A stretch of 64,000 bases of DNA from CAJQPP01 sp963793465 (GTDB taxonomy: Bacteria; Planctomycetota; Planctomycetia; Pirellulales; Pirellulaceae), in assembly GCA_963793465.1 (NCBI GenBank), contig CAWCAJ010000010.1, positions 62,001 through 126,000 on the forward strand, written 5' to 3'. Positions within the stretch are counted from its first letter, which is position 1. Each line of letters opens with the position of its first letter. The translations under genes were made by a program, and so were the position numbers. Under the pieces are notes generated by a model. It saw only the letters and a program-made list of their open reading frames with translations, made no database searches and was not told where the DNA came from. Below are positions 30,402 to 39,749 of this stretch, piece after piece.

Positions 30402-31090
30402 GCGGACACCGCATCCGGGCGGGGCGCCAATTGTCCTCGATCCAGCACCAGTTGCCGGCTGGCAATGGCGGCGGCTTGCAGATCGTGGGTGACCATCAAC
30501 AGCGTCGTATCCAGGTCCTGGTTGATTCGGATCAACACGTTAAGAATCTGTTCCGAGGTATCGGGATCCAGATCGCCTGTCGGTTCATCGGCGACGACCA
30601 CTTTGGGGTTGGCCACGATGGCGCGAGCAATGCCTACCCGTTGCTCCTGACCCCCGGACATCTGCCGCGGATAGTGCTCGGCCCGATCCAGCAGGTCCAC
30701 GGCCGCCAATGCGGTGTGCACGCGTTGGCGTCGTTCCTGACGGCTCATTTTCAGTAACAGCAGCGGCATCTCGACATTTTCAAAGGCGGTCAACACGGGG
30801 ATCAAATGATGGGTTTGAAAAATGTAACCGATGTTGGCGGCTCGCCAATTGGCCAACCGACCACCGGAGAGCCGCGTGATGTCGGTGCCTGCCACACGAA
30901 TCGTGCCGCTGTCGGGTCGGTCGATGCTGGCGATCAGGTTCAACAACGTGGACTTACCCGTACCGCTGGCGCCCATCAGCGAAACAAATTCATTCTGCTC
31001 AATGTCCAGCGACACCCCGTCCAGGGGCGTGATCGTTTCGCCGCCTTTGGAGTACCGTTTGGTGACGTTTTGGATTTCCACCAGTGCCAT
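30398..31090 (-). CDS. ABC transporter ATP-binding protein (LolD/MacB-type)
   Basis: A 230-aa ATPase with all nucleotide-binding motifs: Walker A GASGTGKSTLLN at about 39, Q-loop in YIFQTHHLIPVLTAFENV, signature MSGGQEQRVGIARAI, Walker B VVVADEPTGDLD and switch His in LLMVTHDLQ. The signature and flanking sequence match MacB/LolD-type exporters of mechanotransmission type. It overlaps the downstream permease gene by 4 bp and follows the HlyD-type adaptor by 13 bp. It would power substrate extrusion with the permeases encoded at 29258 and 33363. Confidence 0.95.
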   Translation of the reverse strand: MALVEIQNVTKRYSKGGETITPLDGVSLDIEQNEFVSLMGASGTGKSTLLNLIASIDRPDSGTIRVAGTDITRLSGGRLANWRAANIGYIFQTHHLIPVLTAFENVEMPLLLLKMSRQERRQRVHTALAAVDLLDRAEHYPRQMSGGQEQRVGIARAIVANPKVVVADEPTGDLDPDTSEQILNVLIRINQDLDTTLLMVTHDLQAAAIASRQLVLDRGQLAPRPDAVSA

Positions 31091-31103
31091 GTTGGTTTCT
31101 CAC

Positions 31104-32648
31104 TTATTCCGGTGCTTCAGTGATGCGGATCCGCAGCCCGTCATGCAGGCTGTCGGCCGCCGATGTGATCAGTCGACTGGACAGATCCAGACCCGAGGTA
31201 ATTTCCACGGTACCATCCGGACCTTTTTCGCCGGTCGTGACCGGTGTCAAAAGGGCTCGGCCGGCTGCCCGATCGGCCACCCAGACCTGGGGCCCCGAGG
31301 GCGATTCCTGAACCAGTTTCTGGGGGATGTAGATCTGCCAGTTTCCCTCGGCTGGCTGCGGTTGCGTCAAGCCAGCCTCCGCCGCCTGGAACGTTACGTC
31401 GACCAGCATTTCGGGTCGCAACACGGGCGGTGGTTGGTCGATCGCCACTTTGACCTCCAAGGTGTTCTTCTGGATATCCGCTTCGGAACTGATGAACAGG
31501 ACGGACCCTGTCAGGGGTTCGGCCAGGGCCGGATTGTTGATTTGCACGGGCTGTCCGAGTTGCACCTGGGGCAGGTCCTGGAAACGGACGTCCACTTTCA
31601 CCTGCAACCTGTCGGGACGGTACATGGTGACCACGGTGCTGCCGTCAACCATTTCGCTCATGGCATCCCGCATCCCGCCGATGCGTGTTCCCGGTTGCCC
31701 CACCAGTAACAAGACACGCCCGTCAATGGGTGCCCGCACCGTCATGCGATCCAGTTGCAAGCGAGCTTCGGCCACGGCGACCTGGCTCTGTTTCAATCGG
31801 GCTTCGGCCATTGCCACCTGAGCCAGGGCCTGGTCGCGGGCCTGGATTTCATCCACCAGCAGGTCCAGCTGAACCTGCAGCGCATCCCGCCGCATGCCAA
31901 TGGCCTTTTCCTGACTGGCCAGAGAAGATTTGCGAAGTTGCAGCTCATCGACCATGGCTTGCATGGTTTCCACCAGAGTTTGCGCATCTTCGAACTCCCG
32001 CCGGGAAACCGAATCGCGAGCGTCCATGTTTCGCTGCAGGTCGCTCATGGCAAACTTCAAACGGGAGCGGGCCCGTTGCAACTCGAAAGGCAAATTTGCC
32101 AACTCGGTTTGGATCGTGGCCAGGGAAGCCTCGGCCTCGGCCAATTGAGCCTGCAAATGCACCGGCTGCGCGAAGCGGGTTTCGGCAGCCGCCACCGCCG
32201 CCCGGGCATGATCCAATTCGGCCCCGCGCAACTTTTCATCGGCCAGCGCCATCTGCCAGGTCAACTCGGCATCGTCCTTGATCAGTTCCGCCACCGGATC
32301 TCCGGCTTGAACGAGTTGGTCCTCAACCACCAGCAACTCTTCCACCACACCGGCAGCCAGGCCCGGCACGCGGATCGGCGTGGGCCGGGGTTCAATCCAG
32401 CCGGCGGCATTGAACAGTGGTGCGCCCGCCGCTCTTTGTCCCGATTGCGTCGACAGCACCGGAATCACCGTCACCGCCCGGGCCGGGAACACGCGGTCCC
32501 AACCCGCCCACACCAGGATGGCCAGAAAGCCCATTGCCAGGAACAGGGGAATCAGGTAACGGGTCACCAGGTGACCACGACTGCCCGATCCCGGCAGCGG
32601 TTGGCGATCAATCGCCAAGCTGGAGAGATCAACTGAGGCGGTATGCAT
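31104..32648 (-). CDS. HlyD/RND-type periplasmic adaptor protein
   Basis: A 514-aa membrane-fusion protein. I start it at 32648 (MHTASVDLSSLAIDRQ); the frame is open further upstream but that stretch overlaps the neighbour. One N-terminal membrane anchor (LIPLFLAMGFLAILVWAGW), then the lipoyl/barrel-sandwich half (PGLAAGVVEELLVVEDQLVQ), a long coiled-coil hairpin of about 200 residues (EAEASLATIQTELANLPFEL, QVAVAEARLQLDRM), the second lipoyl half (VRAPIDGRVLLLVGQPGTRI) and beta-barrel segments (VDVRFQDLPQVQLGQPV). It bridges an inner-membrane exporter to the outer envelope. It is 7 bp from the lipoprotein gene and belongs to the ABC operon. Confidence 0.92.
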   Translation of the reverse strand: MHTASVDLSSLAIDRQPLPGSGSRGHLVTRYLIPLFLAMGFLAILVWAGWDRVFPARAVTVIPVLSTQSGQRAAGAPLFNAAGWIEPRPTPIRVPGLAAGVVEELLVVEDQLVQAGDPVAELIKDDAELTWQMALADEKLRGAELDHARAAVAAAETRFAQPVHLQAQLAEAEASLATIQTELANLPFELQRARSRLKFAMSDLQRNMDARDSVSRREFEDAQTLVETMQAMVDELQLRKSSLASQEKAIGMRRDALQVQLDLLVDEIQARDQALAQVAMAEARLKQSQVAVAEARLQLDRMTVRAPIDGRVLLLVGQPGTRIGGMRDAMSEMVDGSTVVTMYRPDRLQVKVDVRFQDLPQVQLGQPVQINNPALAEPLTGSVLFISSEADIQKNTLEVKVAIDQPPPVLRPEMLVDVTFQAAEAGLTQPQPAEGNWQIYIPQKLVQESPSGPQVWVADRAAGRALLTPVTTGEKGPDGTVEITSGLDLSSRLITSAADSLHDGLRIRITEAPE

Positions 32649-32655
32649 GGACGGC

Positions 32656-33189
32656 TTAACGCGCGACATAGATCTTCTCTGCCAACACTGTGTAGTTTCC
32701 CGCGTCATCACGCAACGCCTTGCCTTGCACGACGACGGTCTGCAGTTCCTTGATGTCGAACACGGCACGCGGATCGAACCGCAGCGCCCTTTGTTCAGAG
32801 TCCACGAATTTGACGATGGCCGAATGACGGACAATGTCCTCAGCGGATTCGCAACAGTAATCCCAGGGCGTGGGGCAACCGCAGTCGTCGGGGCAGGGGG
32901 GCATGGACTCGTCCACGATGGTGAACGCTGCCACACCTTCCACAAAGGGATGTGTACTGCCTCCGATGCGGCCGGTGATCACCACAGAATCCTGATCCTC
33001 GGCCACCGCGCGGGAAGCTCGAACTGCGGTTACGTCGGCGGGAGCTGTCGTCAACAGGTACTGCGATGCATCGACGGGGGGTGGGGCGGTTGTCTCTCTC
33101 GAGGCCTGATCGGCGGACGGGTCGGTGCAGCCCGACATCAAGAGAATGGCTAACGACCAGGCCAAAAGCAGGGAAAGGGTGGATTTCAT
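32656..33189 (-). CDS. Putative lipoprotein, planctomycete export-operon type
   Basis: A 177-aa protein started at 33189 (MKSTLSLLLAWSLAILLMSGC), which gives a lipoprotein signal with lipobox LMSGC. The mature part has an unusual Cys/Pro cluster (MPPCPDDCGCPTPWDYCCES) and a C-terminal strand-rich segment (ELQTVVVQGKALRDDAGNYT). No enzyme signature is seen; the cysteine cluster suggests metal binding or structural disulfides. Position between a permease and the HlyD adaptor implies an accessory role in the exporter. Similar small proteins occur in planctomycete ABC-export operons, but no function is known. Confidence 0.75.
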   Translation of the reverse strand: MKSTLSLLLAWSLAILLMSGCTDPSADQASRETTAPPPVDASQYLLTTAPADVTAVRASRAVAEDQDSVVITGRIGGSTHPFVEGVAAFTIVDESMPPCPDDCGCPTPWDYCCESAEDIVRHSAIVKFVDSEQRALRFDPRAVFDIKELQTVVVQGKALRDDAGNYTVLAEKIYVAR

Positions 33190-33362
33190 GATTGCTTCTC
33201 CAAATAACAGAAAGGGTTGGGTTGCGGTGATCCGCATTGATTGCCATGAATTGGGTGGTTGGTGGTCGAGTCGCCGGGATCCCTGGCGTGCTCACTTAAG
33301 GTCTTCGTATCAGGTCGACGCAGCGTTTGCCGGTCGTGGGGTCAGGTGGGTCAGCAACGGGT

Positions 33363-34550
33363 TCATACCGCCCTCAGCCCGTCCACGACCGGCATCCGCA
33401 GGGCCTTGAATGCCGCGGGGATCGCTCCCAGGCATCCCAGCGACAGCCCCGTCAGGCAGGCAATCAGGACACAGGTTTGATCAATGTGCAACGTGAATGC
33501 TCCCATGGTAAATTTGACGGCCACACCGTTCACGAAAAACAGCCCCATCGCCACTGCCAACAGACTGGCGGCCAACGCCAACACCAGAGCCTCCTGGACC
33601 AGGCTGAGGGCAATCGAGCGTCGCTGGAAACCCAGCGTCCGCAGCATGGCGACTTCCGGGATCCGTCCGATGGCTGCGCCATACATGGTGTTCAATCCTG
33701 CAAACACACCTGCACCAGCCACCAACAGGACAACCAACCAGGCTAACCAGCGAATGGGGCCGTAGTCTCTTTGCAACGTGGCGTAATAGTCCGATTCTCG
33801 AATGGTCTGCAACTCCAGGTCCAGACGTTCCTTGCAAAACAGATCCAGGTCCGCGAATTCAGCTTGGGATCCCAGTTTGACTGCCACCAAACTCAGATCC
33901 TGACGTTTCATGGACTGCTGCAGGTCATCCAGTCGACACCAGATTTCCGATTCCAGGCTGGTGCCAGCCGCCGAGAAACTTCCGCTGATCTTCCACGGCC
34001 GCCCCTCCATCCAGATCGTTTCACCGATCGCAAACTGTTCGGCAGCAGCGTCAACCTTGGTGGCGGCCAAGGTACCCACCATGACCTGACCCGGTTGGGG
34101 CCAAGTGCCTGATTCCAGTTGCACTTGATCGCGGACCATCAAGACGGCGGGCGTCAGGCCCCGCACCAGTCCAAATGACTCGGGTGCCGAGTTTCCCAAC
34201 GACTGGTCGGGATCCTGCAATTGAATTTGCGTGCCCAGATACAACTCCGGGGAAACGTACTTCGTCCCATGTCGCTCCTGGATGCCGGGCACACTGGCTG
34301 AAACCAAATCGCTGGTCCGCATGGGAATGGAGCTATATTCCAGGTTTTCACCCATCCCCAAGGAAAAGACCAGTGCCGTTTGGGGGTCCCCACTGGCATT
34401 CAGCATGTTTTCCAGGCCACGAATGAAACCCACTACCACCAGGATCATCAATACCACCGTCGTCAGGGCCAACAACGTCAACACCGTCCGCAGGGGCCTG
34501 CGGAACAGGTTGCGGATCCCGTATTCCCAGGGAAGCAGTTGAAACCACAT
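33363..34550 (-). CDS. MacB-type ABC transporter permease
   Basis: A 395-aa FtsX/MacB permease, intact: N-terminal helix (TVLTLLALTTVVLMILVVVG) after FRRPLRT, a periplasmic domain of about 220 residues, and C-terminal helices (LAWLVVLLVAGAGVFAGLNT, LVQEALVLALAASLLAVAMG, VLIACLTGLSLGCLGAIPAA). The loop YGAAIGRIPEVAMLRTLGFQ is the conserved cytoplasmic segment that contacts the ATPase. With the permease at 29258 it could make a heterodimeric exporter, since both lie in one operon with a single ATPase gene. It is 173 bp from the lipoprotein gene. Confidence 0.92.
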   Translation of the reverse strand: MWFQLLPWEYGIRNLFRRPLRTVLTLLALTTVVLMILVVVGFIRGLENMLNASGDPQTALVFSLGMGENLEYSSIPMRTSDLVSASVPGIQERHGTKYVSPELYLGTQIQLQDPDQSLGNSAPESFGLVRGLTPAVLMVRDQVQLESGTWPQPGQVMVGTLAATKVDAAAEQFAIGETIWMEGRPWKISGSFSAAGTSLESEIWCRLDDLQQSMKRQDLSLVAVKLGSQAEFADLDLFCKERLDLELQTIRESDYYATLQRDYGPIRWLAWLVVLLVAGAGVFAGLNTMYGAAIGRIPEVAMLRTLGFQRRSIALSLVQEALVLALAASLLAVAMGLFFVNGVAVKFTMGAFTLHIDQTCVLIACLTGLSLGCLGAIPAAFKALRMPVVDGLRAV

Positions 34551-34605
34551 TGCGAATGGAACCTGTCGCCAATTGAAACGATGCAGCAGCGCAGCACGGG
34601 GCTGG

Positions 34606-35019
34606 CTATCGGAATCTACGAATCCAGTCCTGAGACGGCCGGACTACAGCGTCAACGACATTTGGTAAAGACGCAGCATGCCGCCCGGAATGCACGAATC
34701 GATACGGCAGATCCACTGCCGGCCAGATTTCTTTCGCCCGGCAGAGTTTCCCCATCCAGAAACAGTCTTCCAGCAGCGGAGTCCAGACTGATTCCAATGC
34801 CAGCGGTGCTTCGTCAACCAGAATTGCCCCGTCGCACAGACAGGGTCGCGGTTGGTCCGGTGCCGGCTGCGGTGGGTCCCCCGCAGGTGGCAGGCGATCG
34901 CAGCAACAACAGTGAATGGCGGGGCCATCGCCATCCATGTCGCAACCGTGGCTGAAGGCACACCACCATGGGCAAGCCACAACCAGCAGAATCAGGGATG
35001 GGGGGACGAGGGTCGACAT
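34606..35019 (-). CDS. Hypothetical cysteine-rich protein, first gene of the export operon
   Basis: A 137-aa protein started at 35019 (MSTLVPPSLILLVVACPWWC); starts at 35037 and 35058 are also possible. It has a short hydrophobic N-terminus that may be a signal or lipoprotein peptide, then a Cys/Asp-rich segment (HGCDMDGDGPAIHCCCCDRL) and a Pro-rich linker, ending in LPYRFVHSGRHAASL. The CCCC run is unusual and could bind metal. I do not recognise a family. Strand and spacing (55 bp) tie it to the exporter genes downstream. Confidence 0.5.
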   Translation of the reverse strand: MSTLVPPSLILLVVACPWWCAFSHGCDMDGDGPAIHCCCCDRLPPAGDPPQPAPDQPRPCLCDGAILVDEAPLALESVWTPLLEDCFWMGKLCRAKEIWPAVDLPYRFVHSGRHAASLPNVVDAVVRPSQDWIRRFR

Positions 35020-35131
35020 GCTTTCATCGTAGTCCATGAGCATGGCAGCGACAATCAAGTAATTCGACCAAGTTCATTCCTGACCCAACCTATGGTAAGC
35101 TGAAACGCACAAAAACAAGGAGTCAAAAGCC

Positions 35132-36589
35132 ATGAAATCAGTAGCCAGCCAGCTGCGACGCCGCACCTTTGTGAAAGCCGCGACCGCTGCCACAGCAATG
35201 GCATGGACCATCCCCGCCCGATCCTATGCCCGGATATTGGGATCCAACGAACGACTGCGGATGGCGGTCATCGGATTCAAAGGCCGCGGCAAGAGCTTGA
35301 TTGAGGCGATTAACCGAACGAAAGACGCGACCCTGGTTGCCCTGTGTGACGCCGATCGGAAGGTGCTGGCCGCCCAGGATCCGGAAAACCGCAGTTTGTT
35401 TCGCACGCTCGATTTGCGGGAGATTCTGGATCGGGAAGACATCGATGCCATTGCTTCCGCGACACCCAACCACTGGCATGCTCTGGTAACCTGTTGGGCC
35501 TGCGCGGCCGGCAAGCATGTTTATATCGAGAAACCGATCTCGCATAACATGTATGAGAGCCGCCGCGTTGTGGAGGTAGCGACCGATCACGGGTCCGTGG
35601 TGCAATGCGGATTTCAGAATCGGTCGGACACGGGACTGATTCCCTTTTTTGACAGACTGCATGCTGGCGAGTTTGGTGAGGTCGTGGCCGTGCATGGTAC
35701 CTGTCATCGTGAACGGGGGTCGATTGGCAAACTCGATCAGCCGCTGGTGATACCGGATCATATCGATTACGACCTGTGGCTGGGTCCGGCTGCCGAACAG
35801 GAGATTTGGCGACCCAAACTGCATTATGACTGGCATTGGGATTTCAATACGGGTAACGGAGATGTGGGGAATCAGGGCCCGCACGAATGGGACATGATCC
35901 ATTGGGCGCTGGGTGATCCAGCCGAGCTGCCCACGCAGATGATTGCCGCCGGTAACCGGTTTGGCTGGAATGATGCCGGGAACACACCCAATGTGATGGC
36001 CTGCGCCGGAACGTCCCGGGGCATCCCCTTTCGCTTCGAAGTCATGGACCTCAAGGGAGGCCGCGACGCGCCGTTTGGCAAAGGTGTGGGCGTGATTATT
36101 GAGACGACGCAAGGGCGTTTTGTGGGCGGGCGGGGTGGCGGCCGCTTCACCTTCCGGGACGGTCGCAGCGAGTCCTTTCAACGCGCTGCATCCCAACAGG
36201 GCCAGGATGGAACGCCCTCGCATATGGCGAATTTTGTGGCGGCGGCGCAACAACGAGACCCCTCGTTGCTGCGCAGCGAGTGTTCCGTGGCCGCGCGGTC
36301 TTCCGCCATGGCCCACATGGCCAATATCTCCTGGCAATTGGCCGAGCCGACCACCGCGGAAGCCTTGGAGGCCGCCTTCAATGGCGACCTGCCGCAAAGG
36401 GATATGCTGGCCCGACTACGGGAATCCACGCTGCTGTTCGCTCTGCAGAACGAAGGCGTGGCCTGGTCCGAGCCCTGGCTGCTGGGACTGCCGTTGCAAT
36501 ATGACAATACGGCCCGGCAGTTTGCAAGCAGTCAGCCGTTGGCCAACGCCCGCATGACCCGCGTCTATCGCAGTGGCTTCGTCGTCTGA
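35132..36589 (+). CDS. TAT-exported Gfo/Idh/MocA family oxidoreductase
   Basis: A 485-aa NAD(P)-dependent oxidoreductase. The twin-arginine signal is at residues 9-34 (RRRTFVKAATAATAMAWTIP). The Rossmann N-terminus follows (LRMAVIGFKGRGKSLIEAI), then AIASATPNHWHALVTCWACA and the Gfo/Idh lysine segment KHVYIEKPISHNMYESR (EKP). The C-terminal half includes the catalytic-region segment DWHWDFNTGNGDVGNQGPHE typical of planctomycete secreted members. Such proteins probably oxidise or rearrange sugars or sugar derivatives in the periplasm with a co-exported cofactor. It is divergent from the export operon. A 28-bp direct repeat follows the stop. Confidence 0.92.
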   Translation: MKSVASQLRRRTFVKAATAATAMAWTIPARSYARILGSNERLRMAVIGFKGRGKSLIEAINRTKDATLVALCDADRKVLAAQDPENRSLFRTLDLREILDREDIDAIASATPNHWHALVTCWACAAGKHVYIEKPISHNMYESRRVVEVATDHGSVVQCGFQNRSDTGLIPFFDRLHAGEFGEVVAVHGTCHRERGSIGKLDQPLVIPDHIDYDLWLGPAAEQEIWRPKLHYDWHWDFNTGNGDVGNQGPHEWDMIHWALGDPAELPTQMIAAGNRFGWNDAGNTPNVMACAGTSRGIPFRFEVMDLKGGRDAPFGKGVGVIIETTQGRFVGGRGGGRFTFRDGRSESFQRAASQQGQDGTPSHMANFVAAAQQRDPSLLRSECSVAARSSAMAHMANISWQLAEPTTAEALEAAFNGDLPQRDMLARLRESTLLFALQNEGVAWSEPWLLGLPLQYDNTARQFASSQPLANARMTRVYRSGFVV

Positions 36590-36593
36590 ACAG

Positions 36594-36635
36594 GCGATCC
36601 GATTGACGCCTGTGCCGACAAGCGATCCGATTGAC
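36594..36635. repeat. 14-bp direct repeat, 28-bp period
   Basis: GCGATCCGATTGAC occurs at 36594-36607 and 36622-36635, starting 5 bp after the oxidoreductase stop codon in the gap between convergent genes. It is another example of the post-stop micro-duplications seen across the window. Confidence 0.85.
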
Positions 36636-36660
36636 ACAGCACGGGAATCCGCCATCCCGG

Positions 36661-39063
36661 TCAGCGAACCAGACGTTCAATCAACTCCTGCAATTCGCGG
36701 CGGCGGATGGGCTTGGTCAGGTAATGATCCATCCCCGCGGCCAGGCACTTATCTCGGTCGCCTTTCATGGCCTGCGCCGTAATCGCCACGATCGGGATGT
36801 GGCCCCCCGAGGTCTGCTCCCGTTCCCGGATGGCGGCCGTGGCCTGCAACCCATCCATGACCGGCATCAACACATCCATCAATACCAGCTGGTAGCGGTC
36901 CGGATCCTGCTCCAGTCGATCCAGGGCCTCCTGACCGTGGTTGGCGATGGTGACTTGATGACCCCAACGGCTTAACATGCTGACGGCAAACTTCTGGTTT
37001 GCAATGCCGTCTTCCACCAGCAGGATTTGAATGCCTCCGCCATCAGCAGGGCCGGTTGGGGTGGCGGTCGTGGCCGGCGTCGTTTCGGACCAGTCATCAG
37101 ACGACTCCTGGTCACGCTCGGCCAAACTGATCTTCAGGGCCTCCACCAGAGTGGATTGCTTGATGGGTTGGCTCAGGCAATGAGCCCGCAACTTCTGAAG
37201 TCGACGTTCGTCGGCGGCATCGATTCCGGTGTTGATGGCAATCACGGGAGTATTGCGTGTTTCGGGTCGTCCACGAACCAATTCCAGCAATACGACATTG
37301 TCACGCAAACTGGCAATCAACAGTGGGCGATGCCGCAAGCTGCTGGGACGGGTCAGGATGGCCATGGCAAGTCCGGCCGATTCCGCGGTCGTCACCTGCA
37401 TCTCAACCTTGCTCAACACACGTTGCAACACTTGCAGATGCTGGGGGTTGTCCGAGACCAACAAGGCGGGTTGCTGAAACAGTTCGGGATGCGTGGGTGG
37501 TGTATCCAACACCCATTGGGTCGTGAAATGAAAGGTGCTTCCTATCCCGTCGGGGTTGCTCTCCACCCAGATGTTACCTCCCAGCAACTCCACCAGTCGA
37601 GCCGAGATGGCCAGTCCCAGCCCGGTTCCTCCATGCGATCGCGTGGAGGACATGTCCACCTGGGTAAACGGCTCAAAAATGGACTCCTGTTTTTCCAAGG
37701 GGACACCAATGCCGGTGTCCCGCACGGCAAAGTGTAACATCACGGTCTGATCGGTCGTTTGTTCCAGGGCCACGGCCACGGTGATCTTTCCCTGGTCGGT
37801 GAACTTGATGGCATTGCCCACCAGGTTGACCAGGATCTGCCGCAACTTAACCGCATCTCCCCGCACCGCATCGGGCACGTCGTCGGCAACCACACACTGC
37901 AACTGAATCTGTTTTGGATCGGCAGTCACTTCCAGGGGACGCAGTGTCTCGCGGAGGATTTCGCGGATGGAAAACGAGTTGCGTTCCAATCCCACCGTGC
38001 CCGATTCAATTTTGGAGAAATCCAGGATCTGGTTGATGATATTCATCAGTGACTCGGCGGATTCCAGCACCGTATTCAACTGGTCGCGTTGCGCACCTTC
38101 CAGCGGCGAGTCCAACACCAGCTCGGTCATACCAATCAAAGCGTTCATGGGCGTGCGTAGCTCATGGCTCATATTGGTCAGGAACTCGGACTTCATGCGA
38201 TCCGACTCCTCCGCCTTCAAGCGGGCGGCTCGCATTTCCTGTTCCACCCGCTTGCGTTCAAAAAACGTGGGAATGCGATGCGCCACCGGGTCCAGCAAAC
38301 GATGTTCGGGCGTATGTTGCACCAAATAATCGCGGATGCGATGGGGGGGAGCCATGAGAAACGTGCAATGCGGATCGCCGGCGGCCTTGCAGGTGATTTC
38401 CACGGCGGTCAGATCCACACCAAAACTCTGCTCGCACCAACCCGAAGAATAGCCCGCATTCATGATGCAGACCGGGCAGTGCGAAGTTTCACCGGCCTGA
38501 ATCCAGGCATCGGCTTCAAAGGAAAAAGGATGGTCGTACTTGATAAAAAAATGTTCGTCAGGACTGGGAGTGCTTTCCGGGGCGATGTCCACAAAGGCCC
38601 ACCCGGCATAGGCAAAATGCACGGGACCGGTCGAGAGCCGGGCAATCGGATCCGTCACGTGCATCGTCTCATGAAACTTGCGGGCGTCTTCGATCCCCAG
38701 CACGTGGGCCACATCGAACAAAAAACTGCGGCCAATGGCCAGTGCTTCCTCTTCACCCTGATCGGCATACAGGTTCCGGATGGTCTTCAGAAAATCAACC
38801 GACAGTGACGACGCTCGCATCAACACGTAGCGTTGACCACTGATCTTGATAGTGGCACGGGTGGGGTCGGTTTGAAAGTCGGCAAAGTAACTGGCCACCG
38901 TCTGTTGGGCCTGGTCAAACAGACCCTGCATGGCTTCCGGTACCCGCACCGTCTCACCCCCATTGACGGGCCAGAGTGTGGCTGCGGCCCGCAATCGCGC
39001 TACTTCCGCCTCCAATTGCCGACAACGCTGTTCCAGTTCTGATGTTCGATCCGTGTCACTCAT
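36661..39063 (-). CDS. Hybrid sensor histidine kinase/response regulator with XylR_N-V4R sensor
   Basis: An 800-aa soluble hybrid kinase. A short N-terminal coiled coil (ELEQRCRQLEAEVARLRAA) precedes an XylR_N-like region (RYVLMRASSLSVDFLKTIRN) and V4R small-molecule-binding domain (GWCEQSFGVDLTAVEITCKA) spanning residues 60-265. Then come a HisKA domain with phospho-His in FLTNMSHELRTPMNALIGM (about 306), a HATPase with VGNAIKFTDQGKITV and HGGTGLGLAISARLVELLGG, a degenerate receiver (ALLVSDNPQHLQVLQ, no phospho-Asp evident), and a true receiver with QLVLMDVLMPVMDGLQA. No membrane segment. XylR_N/V4R domains bind aromatics, hydrocarbons or tetrapyrroles in known cases, so a link to the aromatic-catabolism genes at 46 kb is possible but unproven. 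Confidence 0.9.
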   Translation of the reverse strand: MSDTDRTSELEQRCRQLEAEVARLRAAATLWPVNGGETVRVPEAMQGLFDQAQQTVASYFADFQTDPTRATIKISGQRYVLMRASSLSVDFLKTIRNLYADQGEEEALAIGRSFLFDVAHVLGIEDARKFHETMHVTDPIARLSTGPVHFAYAGWAFVDIAPESTPSPDEHFFIKYDHPFSFEADAWIQAGETSHCPVCIMNAGYSSGWCEQSFGVDLTAVEITCKAAGDPHCTFLMAPPHRIRDYLVQHTPEHRLLDPVAHRIPTFFERKRVEQEMRAARLKAEESDRMKSEFLTNMSHELRTPMNALIGMTELVLDSPLEGAQRDQLNTVLESAESLMNIINQILDFSKIESGTVGLERNSFSIREILRETLRPLEVTADPKQIQLQCVVADDVPDAVRGDAVKLRQILVNLVGNAIKFTDQGKITVAVALEQTTDQTVMLHFAVRDTGIGVPLEKQESIFEPFTQVDMSSTRSHGGTGLGLAISARLVELLGGNIWVESNPDGIGSTFHFTTQWVLDTPPTHPELFQQPALLVSDNPQHLQVLQRVLSKVEMQVTTAESAGLAMAILTRPSSLRHRPLLIASLRDNVVLLELVRGRPETRNTPVIAINTGIDAADERRLQKLRAHCLSQPIKQSTLVEALKISLAERDQESSDDWSETTPATTATPTGPADGGGIQILLVEDGIANQKFAVSMLSRWGHQVTIANHGQEALDRLEQDPDRYQLVLMDVLMPVMDGLQATAAIREREQTSGGHIPIVAITAQAMKGDRDKCLAAGMDHYLTKPIRRRELQELIERLVR

Positions 39064-39140
39064 AGCATCATCGTACCGACCGCAGTCTGAGAAAGCGAAC
39101 TTAATTGGTAAGCTTCGGGTCGCTGCCGCGGGGAGACCCG

Positions 39141-39731
39141 CTATCGCGGCAGGTCAAAACGCAACGCCAATTCGCGTTGCAAGGATTCATAGTCCCGGGG
39201 AATCCCGGATGCCAAAACCTCATCGATGATACCCTCCACGTCCCGCACATCGGACAGGGTCATCGGCCGGACTCGCGAGGGCACATACTTCTCCGAGGGC
39301 CAGCGGGGTCCAAACAGGGCCACGGCCACATACATCGCACAGGCATGCGCGTAATCCGTGTGGTCGGCCAACATCGCCAACAGGAACATCTTGTGGACAT
39401 CGTACGAGGATCGGATCCGCGGTGTTTCCCAAGGGACTTGCCCCAGGTGTTCACAATAAACGTCGTGCACCACCATGGCTCGTCGATAATTGCCTGTGAA
39501 AGGTGAGCCTACCACGCCCCACATCACCGGCGGCACACTGGAGCCGTCGAACCGCTCTCCCGCCTCCACCATCCAGGTCCCCAAGCTGGTGGCATCGACG
39601 CGAAACCCAAAGTCCTCCAGCAATTCCATTTCGCGATCCACGATCAAGTCACTGGTTAGCCATCTGGTTTTGACGTCGTTAATCCAGCTGGTCTGCTTTA
39701 AGGCCGAATCCTGTTCATGACTGCGTTTCAT
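39141..39731 (-). CDS. DUF1353 domain-containing protein
   Basis: A 196-aa protein of the DUF1353 family. I start it at 39731 (MKRSHEQDSALKQTSWIND), preceded by GGGGGA at 4-nt spacing, in place of a TTG at 39749. Family landmarks: MVEAGERFDGSSVPPVMWGV (substrate-like FDGSSxP motif), FTGNYRRAMVVHDVYCEH (His-Asp pair) and HKMFLLAMLADHTDYAHAC. Members occur in phage and bacterial genomes and may be hydrolases, but no activity is established. It is separated by a 77-bp gap from the histidine kinase on the same strand. No prophage context is visible. Confidence 0.85.
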   Translation of the reverse strand: MKRSHEQDSALKQTSWINDVKTRWLTSDLIVDREMELLEDFGFRVDATSLGTWMVEAGERFDGSSVPPVMWGVVGSPFTGNYRRAMVVHDVYCEHLGQVPWETPRIRSSYDVHKMFLLAMLADHTDYAHACAMYVAVALFGPRWPSEKYVPSRVRPMTLSDVRDVEGIIDEVLASGIPRDYESLQRELALRFDLPR

Positions 39732-39749
39732 GGGGTCCCCCGGGTTCAA

